64,000 nt of DNA from Erwinia sp. JUb26 (GTDB lineage Bacteria > Pseudomonadota > Gammaproteobacteria > Enterobacterales > Enterobacteriaceae), in NCBI RefSeq assembly GCF_003751505.1, contig NZ_RJVB01000012.1:1-64000 (forward strand), read 5' to 3'. Under the pieces are notes generated by a model. That model was not told the origin of the DNA, did no database searches, and was given only the letters and a program-made list of their open reading frames with translations. Made by a program: the position numbers and the translations under genes. Positions within the stretch are counted from its first letter, which is position 1; each line of letters begins with the position of its first letter. Below, in pieces: positions 36,901 to 48,205 of the stretch.

Positions 36901-37863
36901 ATGGAAAAAAACACGCTATCTCAGGATACCGAACTGCTGACGGAAATTGCCGTCGCTTACTATCAGGACGAGATTACCCAGGAAGAGATTGCGCGAAAGT
37001 TTGGTATCTCACGCATTAAGGTCGGGCGTCTGTTAAAGCGTGCGAAGGAAGAGGGCATCGTTGAGATTAACGTGCGCTATCACCCGGTGTTCAGTACCCG
37101 GCTGGAGCAGCAGCTGCTTGAGCGGTTTTCGCTGCAGCGCGCGCTGATCGCACTCGATCATCATGACGACGAAGAGCAGCGGCGACAGGTCGCGGCGCTG
37201 GTCGCCATGCACCTTTCGCAAAACTTAAAAGATAACGCGGTGGTGGCGGTAGGACAGGGGCGCAACGTGGCTGCCGTTGCCGATCATCCCGGCAGCGTAC
37301 CAACCCGTAACTGCCACTTTATCAGCGGTATCGGCGGTACTCATCGCCCCGGTGACGCGATTAACGCCGACCATATCAGCCGTCGGCTGGCGAAAAAGTT
37401 CGGCGGTATCAGCGAAACGCTGTACGCCCCGGCGTATGTGGAAAACCGCGCGCTGAAAGACGCCTTTATGCAAAATGGCACCATCAAAGAGACGCTGGAC
37501 CGCGCCCGCAAGGCGGATGTGGCGCTGGTGGGCATCGGCGACATGAACGAAAACAGCTATATGGTGAAGCTTGGCTGGTTTACACCTCATGAAATTATCG
37601 ACGCCAGCCTGAATCAGGGCGTTATCGGTGATGTCGCGGGATACGACTTCTTTAATGCGCAGGGCCAGCATGTGGATACGGTGATGAACGATCGGGTGAT
37701 TGGCCTGAGCATCGACGAGCTGCGCAAGATCCCCTGCGTGATTGCGATTGCGTCGGAAAATACCAAGGCGATGGCGATCCTCGGCGCGCTGCGCACCGGG
37801 GCCATCGATATTATCGCCACCACGGCGCAGAATATCCGCACCCTGTTAAATATGACCAAATAA
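36901..37863 (+). CDS. SorC/DeoR-type sugar-binding regulator
   Basis: A 320-residue regulator. An N-terminal helix-turn-helix (about residues 15-55: AVAYYQDEITQEEIARKFGISRIKVGRLLKRA region) is followed by the SorC sugar-binding domain with VAVGQGRNV, FISGIGGTH and DVALVGIGDM segments. I chose the ATG at 36901 (MEKNTLSQD); an upstream ATG at 36823 would add 26 unlikely residues. SorC-family proteins include EryD, the repressor of Brucella erythritol catabolism. It is the last gene of the polyol cluster after a 170 bp gap, so it may have its own promoter and control the operon and the divergent RpiB-like gene in response to a sugar phosphate. Confidence 0.9.
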   Translation: MEKNTLSQDTELLTEIAVAYYQDEITQEEIARKFGISRIKVGRLLKRAKEEGIVEINVRYHPVFSTRLEQQLLERFSLQRALIALDHHDDEEQRRQVAALVAMHLSQNLKDNAVVAVGQGRNVAAVADHPGSVPTRNCHFISGIGGTHRPGDAINADHISRRLAKKFGGISETLYAPAYVENRALKDAFMQNGTIKETLDRARKADVALVGIGDMNENSYMVKLGWFTPHEIIDASLNQGVIGDVAGYDFFNAQGQHVDTVMNDRVIGLSIDELRKIPCVIAIASENTKAMAILGALRTGAIDIIATTAQNIRTLLNMTK

Positions 37864-38037
37864 CCTGCTGCTACGGCGGACTGAACCAGTCGGTCCGCTC
37901 TCATACCTCACATTTCGCGCACGAACCGCCTTTTTTACCCCCCGTTCAGTATCAACGATGTGGACTGCCTCAAGTTTTTCTCTGCTTTGCCACTTCTATA
38001 CTGGGACGTTTGTACCTACAGAAAAAGGAACGCGTTA

Positions 38038-40317
38038 ATGGACGACCAGTTAAAACAGAGTGCGCTCGATTTTCATCAGTTCCCCGTTCCGGGCAAAATT
38101 CAGGTTTCCCCGACCAAACCGCTGGCAACGCAGCGCGATCTGGCTCTGGCCTATTCGCCCGGCGTCGCCGCCCCGTGCCTGGAGATTGCTGAAGACCCAG
38201 AGGCGGCGGATAAATACACCGCCCGCGCTAACCTGGTGGCTGTCATTTCCAACGGGACTGCGGTGCTGGGGTTGGGCAATATTGGCGCGCTGGCCAGTAA
38301 GCCGGTGATGGAAGGCAAAGGGGTGCTGTTTAAAAAGTTCGCCGGTATTGATGTGTTTGATATCGAAGTTGACGAGCTGGACCCGGACAAGCTTATCGAC
38401 GTCGTAGCGGCGCTGGAACCGACCTTTGGCGGTATCAATCTGGAAGATATAAAAGCGCCGGAGTGTTTCTACATCGAGCAGAAGCTACGTGAGCGGATGA
38501 AAATTCCGGTGTTCCATGACGATCAGCACGGCACCGCTATTATCTGTACCGCTGCAGTGCTGAACGGCCTGCGCGTGGTGAAAAAGACCATTTCAGATGT
38601 GCGGCTGGTGGTGTCCGGTGCCGGTGCATCGGCTATCGCCTGTATGAACCTGCTGGTAGCGCTGGGGATGCAGAAGCACAACATCGTGGTCTGCGACTCG
38701 AAAGGGGTGATCTACCAGGGGCGTGAAGCCAACATGGCCGAGACCAAAGCGGCCTATGCGGTCGTGGACAGCGGCAAGCGTACGCTGGATGACGTTATCG
38801 CCGATGCCGATATCTTCCTCGGCTGCTCCGGTCCGAAAGTGATGACGCCGGAGATGGTGAAAAAAATGGCCCGCGATCCGCTGATCCTCGCGCTGGCTAA
38901 CCCGGAGCCGGAAATTCTGCCGCCGCTGGCGAAGGAAGTCCGGCCCGATGCGATTATCTGCACCGGGCGTTCTGATTACCCTAATCAGGTGAACAACGTT
39001 TTATGCTTCCCGTTTATCTTCCGCGGCGCGCTGGATGTCGGCGCTACGGCAATTAATGAAGAGATGAAGCTGGCGGCGGTTCACGCGATTGCCGATCTGG
39101 CGCTGGCCGAGCAAAGCGACGTCGTGGCGTCGGCCTATGGCGATCAAGAACTGTCCTTCGGGCCGGAGTATCTGATCCCGAAACCGTTCGACCCGCGCCT
39201 GATTGTGCAGATTGCACCGGCGGTGGCTAAAGCCGCCATGGATTCCGGCGTGGCGCGCAGGCCGATTACCGATTTTGATGCCTACCGCGAAAAGCTCACC
39301 GAGTTTGTCTATAAAACCAATCTGTTTATGAAGCCGGTGTTCTCGCAGGCGCGTAAAGATCCGAAACGCGTGGTGCTGGCCGAAGGTGAGGAAGCGCGGG
39401 TGCTGCACGCCACTCAGGAGCTGATTACGCTGGGCCTGGCGAAACCGATTCTGATTGGTCGCCCGAGCGTGATCGAAATGCGCCTGCAGAAGCTGGGGCT
39501 GAAAATTGAGATCGGCAAAGATTTCGAAGTGGTCAACAACGAGTCCGATCCCCGTTTTAAGGAATACTGGAACGAGTATTACCAGATTATGAAGCGTCGC
39601 GGCGTGTCACCGCAGCAGGCGCAGCGCGCGGTTATCGGAAATACCACGTTAATCGGGGCCATTATGGTGCATCGTGGCGAAGCGGATGCGATGATCTGCG
39701 GCACCATCGGTGACTACAAAGAGCACTATGCGGTGGTGGAAAAGCTGTTTGGCTTCCGCGATGACGTGAAGGTTGCCGGGGCGATGAATGCGCTGGAGCT
39801 GCCGAGTGGAAATACCTTTATTGCCGATACCTACGTTAATGAAGATCCGACGCCGGAGCAGTTGGCGGAACTGACGCTGATGGCGGCGGAAACCGTGCGC
39901 CGCTTCGGTATTGAGCCTAAGGTGGCGCTGCTGTCGCACTCCAGTTTCGGGGCTTCTGACGCGCCGGCGGCCTGCAAAATGCGTGAAACCCTGGCGCTGG
40001 TGAAGGCGCGTGCGCCCGATCTGGAGATCGATGGGGAAATGCACGGCGATGCAGCACTGGTGGAGAGTATCCGCAACGACCTGATGCCGGACAGCCCACT
40101 GAAAGGCGCGGCCAACATTTTGATTATGCCAAACGTGGAGGCGGCGCGAATCAGCTACAACCTGCTGCGCGTGTCCTGCTCGGACGGGGTGACCGTCGGC
40201 CCCGTGCTGATGGGCATCGCCAAACCGGTGCACGTGCTGACGCCGATCTCATCGGTGCGGCGCATTGTGAACATGGTGGCGCTGGCGGTGGTGGAAGCCC
40301 AGACGGCACCGCTGTAA
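38038..40317 (+). CDS. maeB: NADP-dependent malic enzyme with phosphotransacetylase-like domain
   Basis: Decarboxylates malate to pyruvate with NADP reduction in the cytoplasm. It has 759 residues, exactly the E. coli MaeB length when started at 38038 ([16 protein letters not shown]). The malic N-terminal domain ([31 protein letters not shown]) and NAD-binding domain ([15 protein letters not shown]) occupy about 1-425. A C-terminal phosphotransacetylase-like domain (about 430-759, [14 protein letters not shown]) regulates activity in E. coli. It follows the polyol cluster; in E. coli talA is next to maeB, so the cluster is inserted exactly in that joint. Confidence 0.96.
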   Translation: MDDQLKQSALDFHQFPVPGKIQVSPTKPLATQRDLALAYSPGVAAPCLEIAEDPEAADKYTARANLVAVISNGTAVLGLGNIGALASKPVMEGKGVLFKKFAGIDVFDIEVDELDPDKLIDVVAALEPTFGGINLEDIKAPECFYIEQKLRERMKIPVFHDDQHGTAIICTAAVLNGLRVVKKTISDVRLVVSGAGASAIACMNLLVALGMQKHNIVVCDSKGVIYQGREANMAETKAAYAVVDSGKRTLDDVIADADIFLGCSGPKVMTPEMVKKMARDPLILALANPEPEILPPLAKEVRPDAIICTGRSDYPNQVNNVLCFPFIFRGALDVGATAINEEMKLAAVHAIADLALAEQSDVVASAYGDQELSFGPEYLIPKPFDPRLIVQIAPAVAKAAMDSGVARRPITDFDAYREKLTEFVYKTNLFMKPVFSQARKDPKRVVLAEGEEARVLHATQELITLGLAKPILIGRPSVIEMRLQKLGLKIEIGKDFEVVNNESDPRFKEYWNEYYQIMKRRGVSPQQAQRAVIGNTTLIGAIMVHRGEADAMICGTIGDYKEHYAVVEKLFGFRDDVKVAGAMNALELPSGNTFIADTYVNEDPTPEQLAELTLMAAETVRRFGIEPKVALLSHSSFGASDAPAACKMRETLALVKARAPDLEIDGEMHGDAALVESIRNDLMPDSPLKGAANILIMPNVEAARISYNLLRVSCSDGVTVGPVLMGIAKPVHVLTPISSVRRIVNMVALAVVEAQTAPL

Positions 40318-40421
40318 GCGTTCAATCAAGACGTCCGGATGCACGATTCGGAGGGAAGTAAAGCGGGGGCCGAAGGAATTCACGATAATTATGTCGGCCT
40401 TCCGCTATCTCAGTCAGTCAG

Positions 40422-41345
<924 letters not shown>

Positions 41346-41381
41346 TTAACCTTCTTAGCGAAAAGACCGACGGAGTATACC

Positions 41382-42263
41382 TCAGCCCATCCGTCTGCCC
41401 GCATCATACTCATTAAAAAAGCTGACAATGCCGTCGGCGATCGCTCCGGCGATCTTCTGGCGGAACGCGGTGGTCCCCAGCAGTTTTTCCTCCTGTGGGT
41501 TGGTGATAAACGAGGTTTCAACCAGCACCGACGGTATGGAAGGCGACTTCAGCACCGCAAACGCCGCCTGCTCGGTGTGCTGGCTGTGCAGGTGATGCAT
41601 CGGGCGGATCTGGTTTAACACGTGCTTACCCAGCGTCAGGCTGTTTTTAATGGTATCGGTCTGCACCAAATCGAACAGCACCTGCTGCAGGTAGCGATCT
41701 TTGCTCGCCGCTTCCACACCGCCGACGTTATCGGCCGCATTCTCTTTTTCCGACAGGTACTTCGCCATCGTGCTGCTGGCACCGCGATTGGAGAGGGCAA
41801 ACACCGAAGCGCCGTTGGCTACCGGGCTGGTGAAGCCGTCGGCGTGGACCGACATAAACAGATCCGCACCGTGCTGGTGGGCAATCTCCACCCGCTCGCC
41901 GAGGGGAATAAAGTGGTCGGTTTCACGCGTCAGGCGCACATCAATATGCGGATGCTCGCTCAGCAGATGGCGGATGTGGTTAGCGATTTCCAGCACGACA
42001 TGTTTTTCTTCCGACCCTTCCTGACCCACCGCACCGGAGTCAATGCCGCCGTGCCCCGGATCGATCATCACGATTTTTTTTCCGCTTATCGGGCGCGGAG
42101 GATGAGGGGAAACCGACGTGGGCTGCGGGCGGGAGCTGACCCTGAGAGTCACATCCTCTTCCTTAGCCAGCGCGGATTTGCGCGCCATCAGCATCAGTGC
42201 CAGGCTGGAAAGGATGAACTGCCGACGCGAGCTGAGCGGCCGGAGCTGAAGAATCTTTTTCAT
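41382..42263 (-). CDS. amiA: N-acetylmuramoyl-L-alanine amidase AmiA
   Basis: A periplasmic zinc amidase that cleaves peptide stems from peptidoglycan during septum splitting. The twin-arginine signal is clear: SSRRQF then a hydrophobic stretch ending near SALA, matching AmiA export by Tat. The Amidase_3 domain begins IVMIDPGHGGIDSGA (zinc His), with SVHADGF (zinc His) and the catalytic Glu in VETSFITN. I chose the ATG at 42263 (MKKILQLRPLSSRRQF), giving 293 residues (289 in E. coli), over a longer in-frame start at 42308. It is followed by hemF. Confidence 0.94.
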   Translation of the reverse strand: MKKILQLRPLSSRRQFILSSLALMLMARKSALAKEEDVTLRVSSRPQPTSVSPHPPRPISGKKIVMIDPGHGGIDSGAVGQEGSEEKHVVLEIANHIRHLLSEHPHIDVRLTRETDHFIPLGERVEIAHQHGADLFMSVHADGFTSPVANGASVFALSNRGASSTMAKYLSEKENAADNVGGVEAASKDRYLQQVLFDLVQTDTIKNSLTLGKHVLNQIRPMHHLHSQHTEQAAFAVLKSPSIPSVLVETSFITNPQEEKLLGTTAFRQKIAGAIADGIVSFFNEYDAGRRMG

Positions 42264-42470
42264 AAGATAATCCTGAAGCAAAAAGTGCTTATTGTTATAT
42301 CGTAACAATGCCCGGGCGGCGAGAAGTCAGCTATTTCATCTTTTTACTTTTTATTTCAGCATGCTAATGACGTTTTTATTATTTTTTTATCCGTATGCAA
42401 TCGTCAGGCTTGCACCAGCAGAAGAATGCGTGATAATCAGCAGATTATGCTTAACCTTAGGTCTATTCCC

Positions 42471-42896
42471 ATGGAAATCCGCGTATTTCGGCAGGAAGAT
42501 TTTGAAGAAGTCATTACCCTCTGGGAGCGTTGCGATTTGTTACGTCCCTGGAACGATCCCGAAATGGATATCGAACGTAAACAGAACCACGACCCGGATC
42601 TGTTCCTGGTGGCGGTGGTCGGCGGTGAAATCGTGGGTTCAATTATGGGCGGCTATGACGGTCATCGCGGTTCGGCCTACTATCTTGGCGTACATCCTGA
42701 CTATCAGGGCCGCGGCTTTGCCAATGCGCTGATTAACCGCCTTGAGAAGAAGCTGATCGCGCGCGGCTGCCCGAAGATCCACGTCATGGTGCGGGAAGAA
42801 AATGATGCGGTGCAGGGCTTCTATGAAAAACTGGATTACGAAACCGTTGACAGCGTGCTGCTGGGTAAACGGCTCATCGAAGATCGTGAGTACTAA
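42471..42896 (+). CDS. ypeA: GNAT acetyltransferase YpeA
   Basis: A 141-residue GNAT-fold N-acetyltransferase, the same length as E. coli YpeA. The acetyl-CoA-binding motif A is visible as [17 protein letters not shown] (Q/RxxGxG/A), with a C-terminal [19 protein letters not shown] strand region. I chose the ATG at 42471 because it gives the family length; an upstream in-frame ATG at 42426 would add 15 residues. It is divergent from amiA as in E. coli. The substrate is unknown. Confidence 0.93.
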   Translation: MEIRVFRQEDFEEVITLWERCDLLRPWNDPEMDIERKQNHDPDLFLVAVVGGEIVGSIMGGYDGHRGSAYYLGVHPDYQGRGFANALINRLEKKLIARGCPKIHVMVREENDAVQGFYEKLDYETVDSVLLGKRLIEDREY

Positions 42897-42966
42897 TTAA
42901 CCCCGTCTTATTTTCGCCGGGCAGGAAATGCCCGGCGGCCACCGTGAAGTCACCATCTTGAAGACT

Positions 42967-43416
42967 ATGCTCAAATACACTCCCGATGACTACGATGCTC
43001 GCGGCCAGCTGCGCCTGCCGCTGAGCTTCTGGGCGATTCTATTATTGCAGGCGCGTACCTGGGTGCTGTTCGTCATGGCCGGAGCCTCACGCCAGCAGGG
43101 GGCAGCGCTGCTGGAACTGTTTTATCCCGACACGCACAGCTTCTGGCTTGGGCTCGGGCTGGGCGGTCCGGCGGCGGTAGGCCTGCTGTTGACTGGCTAT
43201 CGCCAGCGGCTGCCGCGCCTGTGGCTGGCGTGGCGCTGGGTGCTGATGGCCACGCTGGCGGTGATGCTGGTGATGCAGGGTGTGTCGCTGTGGCAGCAGG
43301 AGGATCAAACTTCGCCGCTGGTGCTGTTTGTCTCCCTGCTCGATGTGCTCGGTCTGCTGGCCCTGTGGCGTCACCGGCGGCTGGTCGACTGTTTTGATCC
43401 GAAACAAAATCAGTAG
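42967..43416 (+). CDS. yfeZ: Inner-membrane protein YfeZ (DUF2919)
   Basis: A small integral membrane protein (149 residues from the ATG at 42967, MLKYTPDDYDARGQL). It has an early LRLPLSFWAILLLQARTWVLFVMAGASRQQG segment and about four hydrophobic helices. This pattern is that of DUF2919 proteins such as YfeZ, which occupies the same place between ypeA and yfeY in E. coli. An upstream start at 42928 in the same frame adds 13 residues and is less typical. The function is unknown. Confidence 0.8.
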   Translation: MLKYTPDDYDARGQLRLPLSFWAILLLQARTWVLFVMAGASRQQGAALLELFYPDTHSFWLGLGLGGPAAVGLLLTGYRQRLPRLWLAWRWVLMATLAVMLVMQGVSLWQQEDQTSPLVLFVSLLDVLGLLALWRHRRLVDCFDPKQNQ

Positions 43417-43501
43417 CGCCATCCGCGCTGCGAGTTAAACTTTTTAGCGATCCGCGACTCCAACCAGTCGGAACGTTTTGCTACTGATACCAGGAGTTGT
43501 A

Positions 43502-44134
43502 ATGAATAATCTTCGCCCGGCGCTACTGATCGCCACTCTTTTACTGGCGGGCTGCGCCGGATCCGGCAGTCAACCGGACGGCGCCAGCCAGTCCACCTGG
43601 TGGAATCCGGTATCCTGGTCATGGTCCGGCCTGAATCCCGTCAACTGGTTTGGCTCCTCCCTACAGATCACCGAGCAGGGCGTTGGCAGCGTGAACGGCA
43701 GCACACCACTGCAGCAGAAGGCGATTGAAGACGGCCTGAAGGGGCAATATACGCTGAGAAACGGCATGCGGATGGTCGACGGCAGCGTGGTTTCTTTCTG
43801 GCAGGCGCTGGATGACAGCAAGCAGGTGCAGATGGAGCTGAGTGGCCGCACGGCCGTTAACCGTATCGAGGTGACGGATAAGAATGTGGCAACCGACAGC
43901 GGCGTGAAAGTGGGTACGCGCTTCAGCGACCTGTTCAGCAAAGCCTTCGAGTCCTGTAAAAAAGGCACCGGCGCTGATCGTGAGAGCGTGGAGTGCCGCG
44001 CGCCGAACAGCCAGCATATCAGCTATGTATTCACCGGCGACTGGCATGGACCGGAAGGACTGATGCCAGCGGATGACACGCTGAAAAACTGGTCGGTCAG
44101 CAAAATTATCTGGCACAGCCAGAACGCGGAATAA
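43502..44134 (+). CDS. yfeY: Lipoprotein YfeY (RpoE-regulated family)
   Basis: A 210-residue lipoprotein with a signal ending in the lipobox LLLAGC, Cys about residue 18, followed by Ala so outer-membrane sorting is expected. A Trp/Ser/Pro-rich linker (STWWNPVSWSWSGLNPVNWFG) precedes a folded domain with an internal Cys pair (ESCKKG and VECRAP). Name and position match E. coli YfeY, described as an RpoE-regulated lipoprotein. The start at 43502 has an AGGAG ribosome site; the in-frame codon at 43478 is unlikely. No convincing RpoE promoter could be fixed by eye. Confidence 0.88.
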   Translation: MNNLRPALLIATLLLAGCAGSGSQPDGASQSTWWNPVSWSWSGLNPVNWFGSSLQITEQGVGSVNGSTPLQQKAIEDGLKGQYTLRNGMRMVDGSVVSFWQALDDSKQVQMELSGRTAVNRIEVTDKNVATDSGVKVGTRFSDLFSKAFESCKKGTGADRESVECRAPNSQHISYVFTGDWHGPEGLMPADDTLKNWSVSKIIWHSQNAE

Positions 44135-44238
44135 AACCCCACTTTTCTTGCGCTTAAGCAGACTCCTGGCGACAGCTTCAGGTATCATACCGGTGTAAAA
44201 ACCGACCAGATATAACCTGAGAGCCAGGAGTTCACAGC

Positions 44239-45135
44239 ATGTCAGATTTCCAGAGCGGGATTTTATTAGAACACCGCCGTTTTGCTATTTATCTTGAAGC
44301 AATGTGCCAGGGCGATATTGCCGCGATCCGCCGCGGCAGCCACCTTTTCCTTCAGCAGCTGTCTGCGCTACAGCAGCGCTATCCCGATGCCGGTCTCGGC
44401 GCGGTGATTGCCTTCGGCAACGGCCTGTGGAACGACCTCAACCCGACAAACAGCACCGCCGAGCTGAAGGACTTCCAGCCGCTGGGTAAAGGCATTGCGC
44501 CCGCTACCCAACGCGATCTGCTGATCCATATCCAGTCGCTGCGCCATGATGTGAACTTCAGCCTGGCGCAGGCCGCGCTGGCCGCCTTTGGCGATGCCAT
44601 CCGTATTGCAGAAGAAACCCACGGCTTCCGCTGGGTGGAAGAGCGCGACCTCAGCGGCTTCGTTGACGGCACGGAAAACCCGCAGGGCGAGCAGCGTGAA
44701 GCGGTGGCGATTATCGCCAGCGGCGAGAACGCGGGCGGCAGCTACGTATTGAGCCAGCGCTGGCAGCACAATCTGAAAATGTTTAACCGCCTGGCGGTGG
44801 AAAAGCAGGAGCAGATTATTGGCCGCACAAAAGAGAGTAATGAAGAGCTGGAGGGCGATGCCCGCCCGGCGACCTCGCACGTGGCGCGCGTCGATCTGAA
44901 GGAAGAGGGCAAAGGGCTGAAAATTTTGCGCCAGAGCCTGCCTTACGGCACCGCCAGCGGCGATCACGGCCTGTTCTTCCTCGCCTACTGCGCGACGCTG
45001 TATAACATTGAGCAGCAGCTGCTGAGCATGTTTGGCGAAGCAGACGGCAAGTATGATGCGATGCTGCGCTTCACCAAACCGTTGACCGGCAGCTACTTCT
45101 ACGCGCCGTCGCTGTTGCAGCTGTCCGCGCTGTAA
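44239..45135 (+). CDS. yfeX: Dye-decolorizing-type heme peroxidase YfeX
   Basis: A 298-residue cytoplasmic DyP-type peroxidase that binds heme/porphyrin. The family motif GFVDGTENP places the distal Asp at 143, and the proximal heme ligand is probably His214 (ATSHVARVD). The C-terminus [15 protein letters not shown] is typical. E. coli YfeX is 299 residues and lies in the same yfeX-yfeY-yfeZ neighbourhood. Whether the family removes iron from heme or acts as a peroxidase on porphyrinogens is debated. A CCAGGAG ribosome site precedes the ATG. Confidence 0.95.
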   Translation: MSDFQSGILLEHRRFAIYLEAMCQGDIAAIRRGSHLFLQQLSALQQRYPDAGLGAVIAFGNGLWNDLNPTNSTAELKDFQPLGKGIAPATQRDLLIHIQSLRHDVNFSLAQAALAAFGDAIRIAEETHGFRWVEERDLSGFVDGTENPQGEQREAVAIIASGENAGGSYVLSQRWQHNLKMFNRLAVEKQEQIIGRTKESNEELEGDARPATSHVARVDLKEEGKGLKILRQSLPYGTASGDHGLFFLAYCATLYNIEQQLLSMFGEADGKYDAMLRFTKPLTGSYFYAPSLLQLSAL

Positions 45136-45481
45136 TCCGTGTTGCCTCCGGCACCGTTGCTTTCCGCTGCGCCGGATAAAGACTGTGGCCATGTTGTTTG
45201 CAGCCTCCGCGCAGGCATCGGCTACAGCGTTTTATCAGATGCCGGGGAGATTTCTGTCCCGGCGTTTTAGAGCAAGGGCTTATGCAACTCACCGCAGTGC
45301 TCGCCAGTCTCATTTTTCGGCAGAGTATTCCCGCCCACTGCATAATCAATTCCACACCCTTATAGCGTTTTCTGCTTGCAAATCACCAAACGGTATATAA
45401 AACCGTTACAGCTTTTACCCTGGTTATAAATAAACTGAAGGCACTTCAGGCGTAAGCCTTTCCATCTCTTCAGGGTGCTAC
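45136..45481. other. Intergenic region between yfeX and cysP
   Basis: Contains the yfeX terminator (45241-45268). An AT-rich stretch follows (about 45390-45435, with TATATAAA and TATAAATAAAC) that probably holds the cysP promoter and CysB-binding region, though I cannot fix -35/-10 spacing. The E. coli genes found here (ucpA, mur genes) are absent. Confidence 0.5.
45241..45268 (+). terminator. Probable yfeX terminator
   Basis: GCCGGG pairs with CCCGGC around an 11-base loop, followed by GTTTTA. The U-run is short. Confidence 0.6.
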
Positions 45482-46495
45482 ATGACGTTACCGACGGTGA
45501 AAAAATTAGTCAGCGCGACCGCTTTCTCGTTACTGCTTGCCGGTGCCGCACAGGCCACGGAGCTGTTGAACAGTTCTTATGATGTCTCTCGCGAGTTGTT
45601 TACCGCCCTGAATACACCGTTTGAAAAACAGTGGGATGAGCAGCATCCGGGTGACAAGCTGACCATTAAGCAGTCGCACGCCGGTTCTTCTCGCCAGGCG
45701 CTGGCGATTTTGCAGGGGCTGAAGGCCGATGTGGTGACCTACAACCAGGTGACCGACGTGCAGGTGCTGCATGATAAAGGCAAACTGATCCCGGCTGACT
45801 GGCAGCAGCGCCTGCCGAACAGCAGCTCACCGTTCTACTCCACCATGGCTTTCCTGGTGCGTAAGGGAAACCCTAAAAACATCCACGACTGGAGCGATCT
45901 GGTGCGTGATGACGTCAAACTGATTTTCCCTAACCCGAAAACCTCGGGTAATGCGCGCTACACCTATCTGGCAGCATGGGGCGCGGCGGATCGCGCCGAT
46001 GGCAAAGATAAAGCCAAAACCGAAAAATTCATGACGCAGTTCCTGAAAAACGTCGAGGTATTTGATACCGGCGGCCGTGGCGCAACTACCAGCTTTGTCG
46101 ATCGTGGCCTGGGTGACGTGCTGATCAGCTTTGAGTCGGAAGTGAACACTATCCGCAATCAGTACGAGAAAGACGGTTACGAAGTGATTGTGCCGAAGAC
46201 CAACATTCTGGCGGAATTCCCGGTCGCGTGGGTTGATAAAAATACCGAGAGCAACAAAACCACAGATGCGGCGAAAGCCTATCTGAACTATCTCTACACG
46301 CCACCGGCGCAGCAGATTATTACCCAGTTCTACTATCGGGTGAACAATCCGCAGCTGATGGCCGAGCATAAAGACCGCTTCCCGCAGACCGATCTGTTCC
46401 GCGTGTCCGATGCGTTCGGCAGCTGGGAAGAGGTGATGAAAGTTCACTTCGCCAACGGTGGCGAGCTGGACAAGCTGTTAGCGGCAGGACGGTAA
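45482..46495 (+). CDS. cysP: Thiosulfate/sulfate-binding periplasmic protein
   Basis: A 337-residue periplasmic receptor of the sulfate/thiosulfate ABC importer. The signal peptide ends at about residue 25 ([21 protein letters not shown]). The ligand-binding SHAGSSRQA loop, the [17 protein letters not shown] segment and the [12 protein letters not shown] loop are typical of CysP/Sbp. Gene order cysP-cysT-cysW-cysA-cysM identifies it as CysP. The ATG at 45482 follows a CAGGGTG ribosome site. It should be induced by CysB on sulfur limitation. Confidence 0.95.
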   Translation: MTLPTVKKLVSATAFSLLLAGAAQATELLNSSYDVSRELFTALNTPFEKQWDEQHPGDKLTIKQSHAGSSRQALAILQGLKADVVTYNQVTDVQVLHDKGKLIPADWQQRLPNSSSPFYSTMAFLVRKGNPKNIHDWSDLVRDDVKLIFPNPKTSGNARYTYLAAWGAADRADGKDKAKTEKFMTQFLKNVEVFDTGGRGATTSFVDRGLGDVLISFESEVNTIRNQYEKDGYEVIVPKTNILAEFPVAWVDKNTESNKTTDAAKAYLNYLYTPPAQQIITQFYYRVNNPQLMAEHKDRFPQTDLFRVSDAFGSWEEVMKVHFANGGELDKLLAAGR

Positions 46496-46499
46496 GCGG

Positions 46500-47330
46500 A
46501 TGTTTGCAACCAGTAAGCGCGTGCTGCCCGGATTTGGCATCAGCCTCGGCAGCAGCCTGTTTTTCACCTGCTTAATTCTGCTGCTGCCGATCAGCGCGCT
46601 GCTGATGCAGCTGTCGCAGATGACGCTGGCACAGTACTGGGAAGTGATCACCAATCCCCAGGTGGTGGCGGCCTATGAAGTCACGCTGCTTGCCGCCGGT
46701 GTGGCGTCGATCTTCAACGCCGCCTTCGGCATGCTGATGGCGTGGATTTTGACGCGCTACCGCTTTCCGGGGCGTGCCATTCTCGACGGCCTGATGGATT
46801 TACCTTTTGCGCTGCCGACGGCGGTAGCCGGCCTGACGCTGGCCGGTTTGTTTTCGGTGAACGGCTGGTACGGTGAGTGGCTGGGGCAGTTTGGTATTAA
46901 AGTCTCTTACACCTGGCTGGGTATCGCGGTCGCGATGGCCTTCACCAGCATCCCGTTTGTGGTGCGCACGGTGCAGCCGGTCCTGGAGGAGTTAGGCCCG
47001 GAATACGAAGAAGCGGCCGAAACGCTGGGCGCAACCCCGTGGCAGAGCTTCCGCCGCGTGGTGCTGCCTGAAGTCGCTCCGGCGCTGCTGGCGGGTACCG
47101 CGCTGTCGTTTACCCGCAGCCTCGGCGAGTTTGGCGCGGTGATCTTTATCGCCGGTAACATCGCGTGGAAAACCGAAGTCACCTCGCTGATGATTTTCGT
47201 GCGCCTGCAGGAATTTGATTATCCGGCGGCCAGCGCCATCGCCTCGGTGATCCTTGCCGCATCGCTGCTGCTGCTGTTTGCAATTAACACCTTACAAAGC
47301 CGCTTTGGCCGTCGTCTGGGAGGCCACTAA
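46500..47330 (+). CDS. cysT: Sulfate/thiosulfate ABC permease CysT (CysU)
   Basis: A 276-residue inner-membrane permease subunit with six hydrophobic helices. The ABC-permease EAA loop (YEEAAETLGATPWQSFRRVVLPEVAPALLAG) binds the ATPase. The gene starts 4 bp after cysP and its stop overlaps the cysW start (TAATG). It works as a heterodimer with CysW. Confidence 0.95.
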   Translation: MFATSKRVLPGFGISLGSSLFFTCLILLLPISALLMQLSQMTLAQYWEVITNPQVVAAYEVTLLAAGVASIFNAAFGMLMAWILTRYRFPGRAILDGLMDLPFALPTAVAGLTLAGLFSVNGWYGEWLGQFGIKVSYTWLGIAVAMAFTSIPFVVRTVQPVLEELGPEYEEAAETLGATPWQSFRRVVLPEVAPALLAGTALSFTRSLGEFGAVIFIAGNIAWKTEVTSLMIFVRLQEFDYPAASAIASVILAASLLLLFAINTLQSRFGRRLGGH

Positions 47331-48205
47331 TGGCGGATGTGAGCGAATTTAAAGGCGTGGGCCGCGCGCGCATTCAGTGGGGCAAGTGGATCCTGATTGG
47401 TCTCGGCATGCTGATTTCCCTGCTGCTGCTGGTGGTGCCGCTGATTGCCATCTTTACCGAAGCGCTGTCCAGCGGGCTGATGGCCACGTTCAGCAACCTG
47501 CAGGATAGCGATATGCTGCACTCGATCTGGCTGACGGTGCTGATTGCGCTGATCGTCGTGCCGGTCAACCTCGTGTTCGGTACGCTGCTGGCCTGGCTGG
47601 TGACGCGTTTTAACTTCCCGGGCCGCCAGCTGCTGCTGACGCTGTTTGATATCCCGTTTGCCGTTTCGCCGGTCGTAGCCGGTCTGATGTATTTGCTGTT
47701 CTGGGGCGTGAATGGCCCGGTGGGCGGCTGGCTGGATGCCCATAGCATACAGCTGATGTTCTCCTGGCAGGGCATGGCGATGGTCACCATTTTTGTGACC
47801 TGTCCGTTCGTGGTTCGCGAGCTGGTACCGGTGATGCTGAGCCAGGGCAGTCATGAAGATGAGGCGGCGGTGCTGCTGGGCGCATCCGGCTGGAAAATGT
47901 TCTGGCGCGTCACGCTGCCGAACATCCGCTGGGCGCTACTGTACGGCGTGGTGCTGACTAATGCCCGCGCGATTGGTGAATTTGGTGCCGTGTCGGTCGT
48001 CTCGGGCTCTGTGCGAGGCGAAACCTACACGCTGCCGCTACAGGTAGAATTACTGCATCAGGATTACAACACCGTGGGGGCGTTTACCGCCGCCGGACTG
48101 CTGACCCTGATGGCGATAGTCACACTGTTTCTGAAAGGTGCGCTGCAGTGGCGCTTAGAAAGCCAGCAGCACCGCCTGCAACAGGAGGGGAATAATGAGC
48201 ATTGA
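47330..48205 (+). CDS. cysW: Sulfate/thiosulfate ABC permease CysW
   Basis: A 291-residue permease subunit paired with CysT. It has six hydrophobic segments and the EAA loop [30 protein letters not shown], followed by [16 protein letters not shown]. It overlaps cysT by one base and cysA by 11 bp, so translation of the transport genes is coupled. Confidence 0.95.
   Translation: MADVSEFKGVGRARIQWGKWILIGLGMLISLLLLVVPLIAIFTEALSSGLMATFSNLQDSDMLHSIWLTVLIALIVVPVNLVFGTLLAWLVTRFNFPGRQLLLTLFDIPFAVSPVVAGLMYLLFWGVNGPVGGWLDAHSIQLMFSWQGMAMVTIFVTCPFVVRELVPVMLSQGSHEDEAAVLLGASGWKMFWRVTLPNIRWALLYGVVLTNARAIGEFGAVSVVSGSVRGETYTLPLQVELLHQDYNTVGAFTAAGLLTLMAIVTLFLKGALQWRLESQQHRLQQEGNNEH

Noticed and set aside
37877..37899. 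GCGGAC/GTCCGC hairpin after the SorC-type gene
   Set aside because: No U-run follows, so a Rho-independent terminator call is not supported.
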